This document shows positions 1 through 7,913 of a stretch of 64,000 nt of DNA, piece by piece. The notes beneath the pieces were generated by a model. It ran no database searches, had not been told where the DNA came from, and saw only the letters and a list, made by a program, of their open reading frames with translations. This DNA comes from JAJYKC01 sp035545735. GTDB lineage: Bacteria > Acidobacteriota > Terriglobia > Bryobacterales > Bryobacteraceae. The translations under genes were made by a program, and so were the position numbers. The stretch is taken from positions 1 to 64,000 of the forward strand of contig DASZXS010000068.1 of NCBI GenBank assembly GCA_035545735.1. The letters run 5' to 3'. Position 1 is the stretch's first letter; each line of letters starts with the position of its first letter.

Positions 1-1
1 G

Positions 2-703
2 ATGCTCGTCCGCATCGATGGGCATGGCGGCGCGCCGGGCGGCCTGGTGTCCGCGAATCCGGTCGACATCGAGATCCACACCGAGGGCGCGGGCCAGCCT
101 CGCGGGTCGTTTCTTTTCTCCTTCTCCGACCCCGAAATTACCGTGCGCCGGATTTTGGCGGCGCGGCCGGAACTCGCGCTTCCGCTGGCGCGTAACTTGG
201 CGCCTTTCCGGAAACCCGTCACCTCGAACATCGTGCATTCCGTTTCGAAACAGAATGCTCTGTTCGCCTTGGCCACGGGCCTTCCCGATATCGTTCCCCT
301 GCTTTCTCTCTCCTGGGCCGCCGGGGAATTCGCCTCCGATACCGCTGTATTGACCGCGAATCAGGTTCGCATGGCGTTCCTGCTGGCTGCGGCGAGCGAC
401 CGTGATATTGGTTATCGCGAGCAGAAAGCCGAGATCGCTTCGCTCATCGGCGGCGCATTCGGTTGGCGCAGCCTGGCGCGCGAGCTGGTAGGGAAGATTC
501 CGCTTGGTGGAGGGCTTATTCCCAAGGCGGGCATCGCCTATGCGGGCACCTGGGTCGTGGGAAAGTCGATTGAGCGTTATTACCAGCTTGGATACGGACT
601 AACACGCGCGGAGCGCCGGGCGGCTTACGAACAGGCGCTCGCGCGTGGCAAAGCTATCGCGGGGTCGATACTTAGAGTCCACAAATTGAAGACCCGGGCT
701 TAG
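2..703 (+). CDS. DUF697-type membrane-associated protein, 5' end probably cut off
   Basis: The 233 residues visible end in a segment that reads like a DUF697 domain (about residues 70-200): two hydrophobic stretches around a 'TANQVRM' signature, then 'GWRSLARELVGKIP' and a glycine/alanine-rich hairpin with 'AYAGTW'. DUF697 domains often sit at the C-terminus of small GTPase-like or YcjF-like proteins, but no GTPase motif is visible here. The first Met lies at the second base of the window, so the true start is probably upstream. It ends about 100 bases before the convergent hscA end. Function is not known; a membrane role is inferred. Confidence 0.6.
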   Translation: MLVRIDGHGGAPGGLVSANPVDIEIHTEGAGQPRGSFLFSFSDPEITVRRILAARPELALPLARNLAPFRKPVTSNIVHSVSKQNALFALATGLPDIVPLLSLSWAAGEFASDTAVLTANQVRMAFLLAAASDRDIGYREQKAEIASLIGGAFGWRSLARELVGKIPLGGGLIPKAGIAYAGTWVVGKSIERYYQLGYGLTRAERRAAYEQALARGKAIAGSILRVHKLKTRA

Positions 704-799
704 ATGCTCTACAACACGCCCTATCCATGCAGAACGATAGTGGTGACGTCTCACGATGGGCGTTGGAATTAGCCAGGCGCTGGAACTCGCCGCAGGCGC

Positions 800-2644
800 C
801 TAAATCTTCGTCCCTCGCAGGGCGGAACTGACGGCGGTATTCATCATGTCTTCGGCCAGCTTCTGAGTTGCCGCATTCAGCGCCTCGATCTTATCGTTGA
901 TCCCATGGTGGTCGTTGGAGTGGTACGCGGCCTGTAAGTCATGGATGGCCTTCTCAATAGCCGCCCGCTCTTCCTCCGTTAGCCCGGAGTACGCGGGGTT
1001 CTGCTTGCCTTTTTCCACGGCGCGCAGAATGTTGTCCGCTTCCACCTGCGCTTCCCGGACCTGACGGGCGTGGAAATCCTCCTCGGCTTTTTGCACCGAT
1101 TCCAGGATCATCTTTTCCACCTGTTCGTCGGTGAGTCCGTAGGAAGGCTTGATATCCACGCTCTGTTCCTTGCCGGTGCGCTGGTCGCGCGCGGTTACAT
1201 TGAGAATTCCGTTGGCGTCGATAAGGAAGCGCACTTCGATGCGCGCGAGCCCGGCGGGCACCGGATCGATGTCCTTCAGGTCAAAGCGCGCCAGAGAGCG
1301 GCAATCCTTCACGAGCTCACGCTCCCCCTGCAGGACATGAATCAGGACATTCGTCTGGCCGTCCACCGCCGTGGTGAACGATTCCGTTGCGCTCGCGGGA
1401 ATGGTTGAGTTCCGGAGAATGAGCTTTGAGACCACGCCGCCCATCGTTTCGATGCCCAGCGACAGCGGAGTAACGTCCAGCAATAGCTTGTCCTGCACAT
1501 CACCGGACAGAATGCCGGCCTGGACCGCCGCCCCCAGCGCCACCACTTCATCCGGGTTGAGATCGGTATGCGGCTTGGCTCGGAACAGATTCTCCACCGC
1601 GGTGCGCACCAGCGGAATGCGCGTTGAGCCACCCACCAGCACCACTTCGTCAATCTGGTCGACCGTCACGCCCGCGTCTTTGATGCATTCCCGGCATGGC
1701 CCGAGCGTCCGGTCCACGATCGGAGCGATCAACCGGTCGAAAAGCGCGCGATCGATCCCGCGCGAATACTTCCGTCCGCGATACTCGAGTTCGATGACCG
1801 TGGAGGGAGCAAAGGAAAGCTTTTCCTTGGCTGCAATCACGGCGCGCCGGAGGCGCTGTACTCCTTCGTTGTCGCTCGAAAGGTCCATGCCCCACTCGCT
1901 GTGGATGTCCTCAAGCGCGATCCGCAACAGCAGATTGTCGATATCGTCGCCGCCGAGGTGGGTATCGCCGTGGGTCGCGAGGACCTCGAAAATGCCTTCC
2001 TGCAGCTTGAGAATGGAAATATCAAAGGTGCCGCCGCCGAGGTCGTACACCGCGACCACGCCGTCCTTCCGCTTATCAAGCCCGTAGGCGAGCGACGCCG
2101 CGGTGGGCTCGTTCACCAGCCGCAACACTTCCAGTCCCGCGATTCGCCCGGCATCCTTGGTGGCCTGCCGCTGCGCGTCGTTGAAATAAGCGGGAACCGT
2201 GATCACCGCCTTCGTCACGGTCTCGCCCAGGTACGCTTCCGCGTTGCGCTTTAACTGGCGCAGAACGTGCGCCGAGATTTCCGGGGGTGTGAGGTGCTGT
2301 TCGCCTAATTGAAGCTGTAGAACCGACTCGCTGCCTTCAGCGATGTGAAAAGGGAACAGTTTCAGGTCTTCGCGGATATCGTCGAGACCGCGGCCCATCA
2401 GGCGCTTCGCGGAGTAAACGGTCCGGTCCGGCTGCGTCAGCAGCAGTTGACGCGCCTCATCGCCGACCACCACTTCACCGCCGGGATTTACCGAAACCAC
2501 GCTCGGAACCAGGCGTCCTCCATTGGCGCTCGGGATGATCGCCGGACCGGTAAAGTCCATGAACGCAACCAGGCTGTTGGTGGTGCCCAGATCGATGCCG
2601 ACCACGCGGTCGCGCTTGTCAAAATCAATTTGAAACGTGGACAT
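800..2644 (-). CDS. hscA: Fe-S cluster assembly Hsp70 chaperone HscA
   Basis: A 614-residue Hsp70. The actin-like ATPase domain (about residues 10-380) shows the phosphate loop 'GIDLGTTNS', the 'VYDLGGGTFD' motif and 'LVGGSTRIP'. The substrate-binding domain follows with 'DVTPLSLGIETMGG', then a helical lid. HscA is the chaperone that, with HscB, releases Fe-S clusters from IscU. Its place as the last gene of iscR-iscS-iscU-iscA-hscB-hscA identifies it as HscA rather than DnaK; sequence alone would not separate the two cleanly. The ATG lies inside the end of hscB (20-base overlap), which suggests translational coupling. IscU of this operon carries the LPPVK motif that HscA recognises. Confidence 0.92.
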   Translation of the reverse strand: MSTFQIDFDKRDRVVGIDLGTTNSLVAFMDFTGPAIIPSANGGRLVPSVVSVNPGGEVVVGDEARQLLLTQPDRTVYSAKRLMGRGLDDIREDLKLFPFHIAEGSESVLQLQLGEQHLTPPEISAHVLRQLKRNAEAYLGETVTKAVITVPAYFNDAQRQATKDAGRIAGLEVLRLVNEPTAASLAYGLDKRKDGVVAVYDLGGGTFDISILKLQEGIFEVLATHGDTHLGGDDIDNLLLRIALEDIHSEWGMDLSSDNEGVQRLRRAVIAAKEKLSFAPSTVIELEYRGRKYSRGIDRALFDRLIAPIVDRTLGPCRECIKDAGVTVDQIDEVVLVGGSTRIPLVRTAVENLFRAKPHTDLNPDEVVALGAAVQAGILSGDVQDKLLLDVTPLSLGIETMGGVVSKLILRNSTIPASATESFTTAVDGQTNVLIHVLQGERELVKDCRSLARFDLKDIDPVPAGLARIEVRFLIDANGILNVTARDQRTGKEQSVDIKPSYGLTDEQVEKMILESVQKAEEDFHARQVREAQVEADNILRAVEKGKQNPAYSGLTEEERAAIEKAIHDLQAAYHSNDHHGINDKIEALNAATQKLAEDMMNTAVSSALRGTKI

Positions 2645-3164
2645 GTTTTTCCACCTCGCTCACGAGGTTTTGAACGTATTTGCGCCGGTTAAGCACCGCG
2701 CGAATTTTAACCAGCGTTTCGCGAGAGCGGTCCGCATCCCACAGCGCGAAGAGTGTTTCCAACTGGCCGCTGGTTCCCGCCAGCATTTCCTGAAAATTCC
2801 TGTGCGCGGTTTCAAGCTGCGGCCGGGCGGAATCATCGCCGTTCCGCAACTCTTCCAGGGCCATATTGAGCTCGAAAACTTCCTCCAGCAGCTCGGGAGG
2901 CACGTCTTTTCCGCGTTGCTCTCCGATATCGAACCCTTCTTCGGCCAGCACATACATCGCCCGTTGGACGGGATCGCGCAACGTGCGGTAGGCATCGTTA
3001 AGCCGCGAGGAAGCATCCAGGGCATTCTGCCTCTCCGCCTCGCTCTTGCGCGCGAAACGGTCCGGATGCAGCTCGCGGCTCAATTCGTAAAATCGCTTTT
3101 GGAGTAGCGCTGTATCGAGAGCCAGCTTCCGCTCGATGCCAAACAGTTCGTAGTATCCGGTCAC
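2625..3164 (-). CDS. hscB: Fe-S cluster assembly co-chaperone HscB
   Basis: A 179-residue J-protein, the normal HscB length. The J domain occupies the first 75 residues, with the HPD tripeptide at 33-35, and is followed by a helical C-terminal domain that in this family binds IscU. HscB stimulates the ATPase of HscA and delivers IscU to it. The start is GTG and overlaps the iscA stop as GTGA, so translation is probably coupled. There is no N-terminal cysteine zinc motif of the kind found in some HscB proteins. Confidence 0.9.
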   Translation of the reverse strand: MTGYYELFGIERKLALDTALLQKRFYELSRELHPDRFARKSEAERQNALDASSRLNDAYRTLRDPVQRAMYVLAEEGFDIGEQRGKDVPPELLEEVFELNMALEELRNGDDSARPQLETAHRNFQEMLAGTSGQLETLFALWDADRSRETLVKIRAVLNRRKYVQNLVSEVEKHVHVSN

Positions 3165-3481
3165 GCGGAAAACGAAGTCCCGCAGCCGCAGCTTTTCTTG
3201 GCGTGGGGATTATCGAAGGCGAATCCGGAGTGGACAATCGAATCCTTCCAGTCGAGAATCATTCCTTCGAGGAACACCATGCTCTTGGGATCGACGAAGA
3301 TCTGCACGTCGTCGAACGTGTACACCTGATCGGTGGGGCGGGCCTTGGTATCGAATTTGAAGAGATAGCTCAAGCCCGAACAGCCGCCCCCCAGAACTCC
3401 CAGGCGCAAACCGCCAGAGACACCCTCGCGCGCGAAGGCATCACGAATCTTCTGCACTGCTTTCGGCGTTACTTCGATCAT
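3161..3481 (-). CDS. iscA: A-type Fe-S carrier IscA
   Basis: A 106-residue HesB/IscA protein. The three ligand cysteines are present: Cys34 in 'GGGCSGLSY' and Cys98 and Cys100 in the C-terminal 'SCGCGTSF'. A-type carriers hold iron or Fe-S clusters and pass them to target proteins. A TTG codon directly precedes the ATG (TTG-ATG, right after the iscU stop), so the protein could have one extra Met. The ATG at 3481 is preferred. It ends in a GTGA overlap with hscB. Confidence 0.93.
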   Translation of the reverse strand: MIEVTPKAVQKIRDAFAREGVSGGLRLGVLGGGCSGLSYLFKFDTKARPTDQVYTFDDVQIFVDPKSMVFLEGMILDWKDSIVHSGFAFDNPHAKKSCGCGTSFSA

Positions 3482-3484
3482 CAA

Positions 3485-3898
3485 CTATTTGGATGCCACG
3501 GCGGCTTCCGACGTCGCGGCGGCCTTCTTCTTGTAGTCCGAGATCGCGGCCTTGATTGCGTCTTCGGCCAGCACCGAACAGTGAATCTTCACCGGCGGCA
3601 GGCTGAGTTCGTTCACGATATCGGTGTTCTTGATCTTAAGCGCTTCGTCCACGGTCTTCCCGTGGAGCCACTCGGTGGCGAGCGAAGAGCTGGCGATCGC
3701 CGAACCGCAGCCGAACGTCTTGAACTTGGCTTCCTCAATGACCCCGGTCTGGGGGTTCACCTTCACCTGCAACTTCATCACGTCGCCGCATTCCGGCGCG
3801 CCCACCATTCCGGTGCCGACGTTCGGATCGCTTTTGTCCAGCGATCCCACGTTGCGCGGATTGTTGTAATGATCGAGAACTTTATTCGAATAAGCCAT
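3485..3898 (-). CDS. iscU: Fe-S cluster scaffold IscU
   Basis: A 137-residue scaffold protein on which IscS-derived sulfur and iron are assembled into [2Fe-2S] clusters. The ligand residues are all visible: Cys37 with Asp39 in 'PECGDV', Cys64 in 'FGCGSA' and Cys107 in 'KIHCSV'. The HscA-binding peptide LPPVK lies at residues 100-104. The start was set at the ATG giving 'MAYSNKVLDHYNNP', which matches family N-termini; an upstream in-frame extension runs into iscS and looks spurious. The last 15 residues are an Ala/Lys-rich tail not usual for IscU. Confidence 0.95.
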   Translation of the reverse strand: MAYSNKVLDHYNNPRNVGSLDKSDPNVGTGMVGAPECGDVMKLQVKVNPQTGVIEEAKFKTFGCGSAIASSSLATEWLHGKTVDEALKIKNTDIVNELSLPPVKIHCSVLAEDAIKAAISDYKKKAAATSEAAVASK

Positions 3899-3944
3899 CG
3901 TGGTTACCTTCTTCGTTACCCTTTTCCAGAATTTGAGAATGCTC

Positions 3945-5159
3945 TTAGTGAGCCGTCCAGGCGACCTTGGTAAGATCGATGCCTTCCTTGGCCATTTCAT
4001 AGAGCGGCGAAAGCTCGCGCAGTTTCTTCACCACGTCGATCACTTTCGCGGCGACGTAGTCCACTTCTTCTTCGGTGTTAAACCGTCCCAGACCGAAACG
4101 GATGGAGGAGTGGGCAAGGTCGTCGCCCGCGCCGAGAGCCTTGAGGACGTAGCTCGGCTCAAGCGTTGCCGACGTGCAGGCGGACCCGCTCGATACGGCG
4201 ATATCGTTAATTCCCATCAGCAGGGATTCGCCTTCCACGTAGGCGAAGCTGATATTCAGGTTATGCGGCAGGCGGTGTTCCATCGTGCCGTTAATGTAGA
4301 CTTCGTCGAGTTCCGCTTCGAGCTTATTCCGCAGTTTGTCGCGGAGGTAAGCGAGCCGGCGCGATTCTTCCGGCATCTCGCGGAGCGCAATCGCGGCCGC
4401 TTCTCCGAAACCGGCGATTCCGGGTACGTTCAGCGTCCCGGAGCGCATGCCGCGCTCATGTCCACCGCCGTCCATCTGCGACGCGATCTGAACCCGGGGG
4501 CTCTTGCGGCGCACATAGAGCGCGCCCACGCCCTTCGGACCATAGAATTTGTGACCGCTCATCGACATAATGTCGATATTGTCCTTGATCACGTTCACCG
4601 GGATCTTGCCGGCCGCCTGCACGCCGTCGGTATGGAATAGAACGCCGCGCTCCTTGGCGATTTTTCCAATTTCCGCCACCGGCTGCACGACGCCGATTTC
4701 GTTGTTGGCGTACATGATACTCACCAGGATGGTCTTGTCGGTGATCGCATCCCGCAGCATATCGAGATCCACCAGCCCGTTCTGTTGAACCGGGAGATAA
4801 GTCACCCGGATACCCTGCTTTTCCAGGTGTTTGCAGGTGTCAAGAATGGCTTTGTGCTCGGTGGCGGCGGTGATAATGTGGTTGCCCTTTTCGGCATACA
4901 TCTCCGCGACGCCCTTGATCGCCAGATTGTTCGATTCCGTGGCGCCGCTGGTGAAAACGATCTCCTTCGCGGTCGCGCCGATCAGTTCCGCGAGCTGCTT
5001 GCGCGCCTTTTCCACGGCTTCCTCCGCCTGCCAGCCGAAGCTGTGGTTGCGGCTCGCTGCGTTGCCGAACATCTCCGTGAAATACGGTTTCATCACTTCC
5101 AGGACGCGCGGATCCATCGGCGTCGTAGCGTGATTGTCCATGTAGATCGGCAGCTTCAT
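3945..5159 (-). CDS. iscS: Cysteine desulfurase IscS
   Basis: A 404-residue class V PLP-dependent aminotransferase-fold enzyme that takes sulfur from L-cysteine, leaving alanine, and hands it as persulfide to IscU and other acceptors. The PLP lysine is Lys204 in 'SGHKFYGPKG'. The persulfide cysteine is Cys328 in 'SSGSACTS', on the long loop typical of group I (IscS/NifS) desulfurases. Length equals that of E. coli IscS. It sits between iscR (26 bases upstream) and iscU (46 bases downstream), in the usual isc order. Confidence 0.96.
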   Translation of the reverse strand: MKLPIYMDNHATTPMDPRVLEVMKPYFTEMFGNAASRNHSFGWQAEEAVEKARKQLAELIGATAKEIVFTSGATESNNLAIKGVAEMYAEKGNHIITAATEHKAILDTCKHLEKQGIRVTYLPVQQNGLVDLDMLRDAITDKTILVSIMYANNEIGVVQPVAEIGKIAKERGVLFHTDGVQAAGKIPVNVIKDNIDIMSMSGHKFYGPKGVGALYVRRKSPRVQIASQMDGGGHERGMRSGTLNVPGIAGFGEAAAIALREMPEESRRLAYLRDKLRNKLEAELDEVYINGTMEHRLPHNLNISFAYVEGESLLMGINDIAVSSGSACTSATLEPSYVLKALGAGDDLAHSSIRFGLGRFNTEEEVDYVAAKVIDVVKKLRELSPLYEMAKEGIDLTKVAWTAH

Positions 5160-5185
5160 AGTTCGTTCCTCTTCACTTCCCTTCC

Positions 5186-5680
5186 TTAAACACGCGGCGC
5201 TGACTGGAGCGTGCCGCTACTCAGTTCCACGTCATACAATCGGACCGGCTCCGGGTCCGCGCCATCTTCCTCAGACATGGATGAAATTGAGATGTTCGAA
5301 AGCAGGCTCAAGATTCCTTCATGTACCTTGCGCAAGGGTTCGCGGACGGTACAGGTCTCCGACTGGCTACATGCCCCGTGCTCGGTGAAACAGGCCGTCA
5401 GTATGATGGGCCCGTCGATTTCGCGAATTACCTGGAGCGCCGTAATATTTTTCGGATCGCGCGCCAGGCGATAGCCCCCGTTCGTCCCGTGCTCGCTTAC
5501 CAGGAACCCCGCTTTGCATAGCCTTTGAAGGATCTTCGACAGCAGCGCCAACGGGATGCCGTAAGCGTCGGAAATTTCTTTCGCGCTGGCGCTCCTTTCC
5601 AAGCCGGCGGCCTGGTACCGCCCCGATAAATGCTTGAGAGCGATCAGCCCGTAATCGGCCTTTTTGGTGAGCTTTAGCAT
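5186..5680 (-). CDS. iscR: Rrf2-family Fe-S-responsive regulator IscR
   Basis: A 164-residue Rrf2 protein: winged-helix DNA-binding region at residues 1-80 ('KADYGLIAL', 'NGGYRLARDP') and three cysteines, Cys97, Cys104 and Cys110, that can ligate a [2Fe-2S] cluster. In E. coli IscR the first gap is one residue shorter, so this ligand spacing is slightly different. IscR with a cluster represses the isc operon, and without one it lets it be expressed. As first gene of the operon it is probably autoregulated through the promoter just upstream. The acidic C-terminal tail is not conserved in the family. Confidence 0.9.
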   Translation of the reverse strand: MLKLTKKADYGLIALKHLSGRYQAAGLERSASAKEISDAYGIPLALLSKILQRLCKAGFLVSEHGTNGGYRLARDPKNITALQVIREIDGPIILTACFTEHGACSQSETCTVREPLRKVHEGILSLLSNISISSMSEEDGADPEPVRLYDVELSSGTLQSAPRV

Positions 5681-5706
5681 AATGCAGACTGGAAAGGTCC
5701 TACATC

Positions 5707-5735
5707 ATTATGTCCCCATCGGAGGCCGGAGTCAA
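5707..5735 (-). promoter_or_regulatory. Sigma70-type promoter of the isc operon
   Basis: On the minus strand TTGACT (5735-5730) and CATAAT (5712-5707) are separated by exactly 17 bases, close to the consensus. Transcription would start near 5700, about 20 bases before the iscR ATG. The -35 region is part of a longer 'TACCTTGACTCCGG' stretch that faintly resembles a type 1 IscR site, but a full operator cannot be claimed. Confidence 0.65.
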
Positions 5736-5820
5736 GGTAGCTTCGTATTATCAAGGAGATATCGGCTCGGCATCTCCTCCAAACCCTCGGAAACCATTGC
5801 CTATGTTAGAGTTGCTCTGA

Positions 5821-7215
5821 ATGGTTCGGATTTTTCGCATTTTCATTCCCACGAGTGTAATTGCGCTGCTGTTTTCCGAACTCGCTCTCATTTTCTTCTG
5901 CTACCTCCTGGCGATTCTAGCGGTTCAGCACGAGGCCGACGCTTTGGTGTTTCTCCTGGATGACAACGGTCTGGGCCGTATTGCCGTAGTGACGTTCTGC
6001 ATCATGACCGGCATGTATTTCCAGGACCTCTATTGGAAATTCCGCGTCCACAGCAAGGTCCTTCTGGTGCAGCAGCTCTGCCTCGTAGTGGGTGTTTCGT
6101 TCATCATCCAAGCTCTTCTGACTTATTTCCGCCTGCAGGATTGGTCTCTTTCCAAATGGACGATGATTGCCGGCAGCGCCTTTACCCTGGTACTCCTGCC
6201 TCTCTGGCGGATTCTCTACGAAACTCTGGTGCTGCACGCCCTGGGGAGGGTTCGCCTGCTCTTCCTGGGCTCCTCGGCGCTGAACATGGCGATCGCCAGA
6301 GAGTTGTTGGAACGGCCGGAGCTGGGCATGGAGCCGATCGGATTTCTGGCCGACCTTGACGTTCCAGCGGCTGCCCGTTCCGGGCCTCAACTCGGCGGCG
6401 TCTCCGACCTCAAAAAAGTAGCTGCCGAGATGCGTCCGGACTGCATTGTAGTGGGAATGTCGGAGCGGCGCCAGCAGCTTCCGGTCGCCGATTTGCTCGA
6501 TCTGAGATTCGCCGGCGTGCCGGTGGAAGAAGCGCAAATGGTCTATGAGAACACGTTTGGCCGTGTCGCAACGGGTTCCCTGCGTCCGTCTCAGCTTATT
6601 TTCTCCACGGAATTGGGACCAAGGTCGAGGCAAGTCGCGGTCCAGTCGGTCTACAACTTCGTTATCGCTCTCGTGTCCGCCGCGTTACTGCTTCCTTTGA
6701 TGATCCTGGTGGCGGTCCTGATCAAGGCCACTTCCGAAGGCCCCATTCTTTTCCGGCAGCAGAGGGTGGGCCGGAGAGGGGTGGAGTTTACGTTATATAA
6801 ATTCCGTTCCATGCGTCTGAACGCCGAGGCCGGCACCGGCGCCGTTTGGGCAACTCCGGACGATCCCCGCATCACCCCGCTTGGCCGCTGGCTGCGCCGG
6901 TTCCGGATCGACGAAGTGCCCCAGTTGTTCAATGTCCTCGCGGGAAATATGTCGATTGTCGGCCCGCGTCCGGAGCGACCCGAGTTCGTCAGCGTATTGA
7001 ACGACGCCATTCCGTATTACCGGCAAAGGTTGTGCGTGAAGCCCGGGATCACCGGTTGGGCGCAAATCAATCACAAATACGGCGACACGATGGAAGACAC
7101 CGGCGTGAAATTGGAGTACGACCTTTACTACATTAAGAACCTGGCCTTCTCGCTGGACGTCTACATCATGTTCCAGACCGCCAAGGTGATGCTGCTTTCG
7201 CGCGGGTCCCAATAG
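5821..7215 (+). CDS. Exopolysaccharide polyprenyl glycosylphosphotransferase (EpsB_2/TIGR03013-like sugar transferase)
   Basis: A 464-residue membrane enzyme that would transfer a sugar-1-phosphate to undecaprenyl phosphate, the first step of exopolysaccharide repeat assembly. Four or so N-terminal membrane helices (residues 1-140) precede a Rossmann-like CoA-binding-type domain (about 145-260, 'RLLFLGSSALNMAI'). Another helix near 280 and the bacterial sugar transferase domain follow, with 'LFRQQRVGRRG', 'FRSMR', 'RRFRIDEVPQLFNVL' and 'SIVGPRPERPE'. The middle segment 'VEEAQMVYENTFGRV' and 'SLRPSQLIFS' resembles the PEP-CTERM-associated subgroup. No exosortase or other EPS gene is nearby, so the pathway is not shown. 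Confidence 0.85.
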   Translation: MVRIFRIFIPTSVIALLFSELALIFFCYLLAILAVQHEADALVFLLDDNGLGRIAVVTFCIMTGMYFQDLYWKFRVHSKVLLVQQLCLVVGVSFIIQALLTYFRLQDWSLSKWTMIAGSAFTLVLLPLWRILYETLVLHALGRVRLLFLGSSALNMAIARELLERPELGMEPIGFLADLDVPAAARSGPQLGGVSDLKKVAAEMRPDCIVVGMSERRQQLPVADLLDLRFAGVPVEEAQMVYENTFGRVATGSLRPSQLIFSTELGPRSRQVAVQSVYNFVIALVSAALLLPLMILVAVLIKATSEGPILFRQQRVGRRGVEFTLYKFRSMRLNAEAGTGAVWATPDDPRITPLGRWLRRFRIDEVPQLFNVLAGNMSIVGPRPERPEFVSVLNDAIPYYRQRLCVKPGITGWAQINHKYGDTMEDTGVKLEYDLYYIKNLAFSLDVYIMFQTAKVMLLSRGSQ

Positions 7216-7230
7216 AAGCTCCGCGCCGGG

Positions 7231-7887
7231 CTACAGGATGTTGACCGCGCGGGCGGCGAGTAACGCCAGAACCGTCAGGGAAATGATGGATTGGGTCATT
7301 ACCAGGATCTTCGCCCAGCGGGAGAGAATGGCGGTGTCCGTCGGCGAAAACGCCGTGCTGGTGTTAAAGGCTAAAAACAGATAGTCGAGGAACTCGGGAG
7401 ACCAGCCGGGGTTCTCCTCGTCCGGCCGAGTCATCTGCGGGAAGAGAAACGCGCCGTTCACGTGCTTTTCCGAGACGTCGCGCGCATGCGGGCCCCCGGC
7501 GTCCAGGCGCCAGTACCAGCAGGCGAACACCAGGACGTTGGTGATCCACAGCGCTCCCGCAGACCGAAGCAGCACGGCCGGAGGCTCCTGGTGGCCCGGC
7601 AGACGGAGGACGAGCATGATCACCGACCAGGCCAGAAAGGCGGTGATGACGCCCGATAGAAGATATCCGCAGATCCGGTTCAAATCGTGCCGTCCGTAGC
7701 GGTGGGTGAGGATGGCCGGCGGCAGGAGAATCAAAACCAGCACCAGCAGCAGCCAGTGCGGGCCCGCGGAATAGGCCGCGGGGAGTCCCATATTGAGCCA
7801 TCCGGCCGCGATGACCGCCACCGCCGACGGCCAGCGGGCCTCGATTTTCCGGTCATCCTGGCGGATTCTTTTTACAACGTCGGGCAT
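7231..7887 (-). CDS. DUF1345-like integral membrane protein
   Basis: A protein of about 218 residues with five to six predicted membrane helices. The last third, 'YLFLAFNTSTAFSPTDTAI' followed by a final helix, matches the DUF1345 pattern, in which a short re-entrant-like segment precedes the last helix. The function of DUF1345 is unknown; the C-terminal part recalls ion-channel pore helices but carries no selectivity filter. The ATG at 7887 is chosen over a TTG nine bases upstream. It lies downstream of hrpB on the same strand with a 26-base gap, so it may be co-transcribed. Confidence 0.6.
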   Translation of the reverse strand: MPDVVKRIRQDDRKIEARWPSAVAVIAAGWLNMGLPAAYSAGPHWLLLVLVLILLPPAILTHRYGRHDLNRICGYLLSGVITAFLAWSVIMLVLRLPGHQEPPAVLLRSAGALWITNVLVFACWYWRLDAGGPHARDVSEKHVNGAFLFPQMTRPDEENPGWSPEFLDYLFLAFNTSTAFSPTDTAILSRWAKILVMTQSIISLTVLALLAARAVNIL

Positions 7888-7913
7888 CGAGCCCAAGTTT
7901 AATCAAAATTCGC

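Noticed and set aside
1371..2087. Plus-strand open frame of 238 codons antisense to hscA
   Set aside because: It lies entirely opposite a conserved Hsp70 gene and its translation shows no domain; GC-rich antisense frames are expected here.
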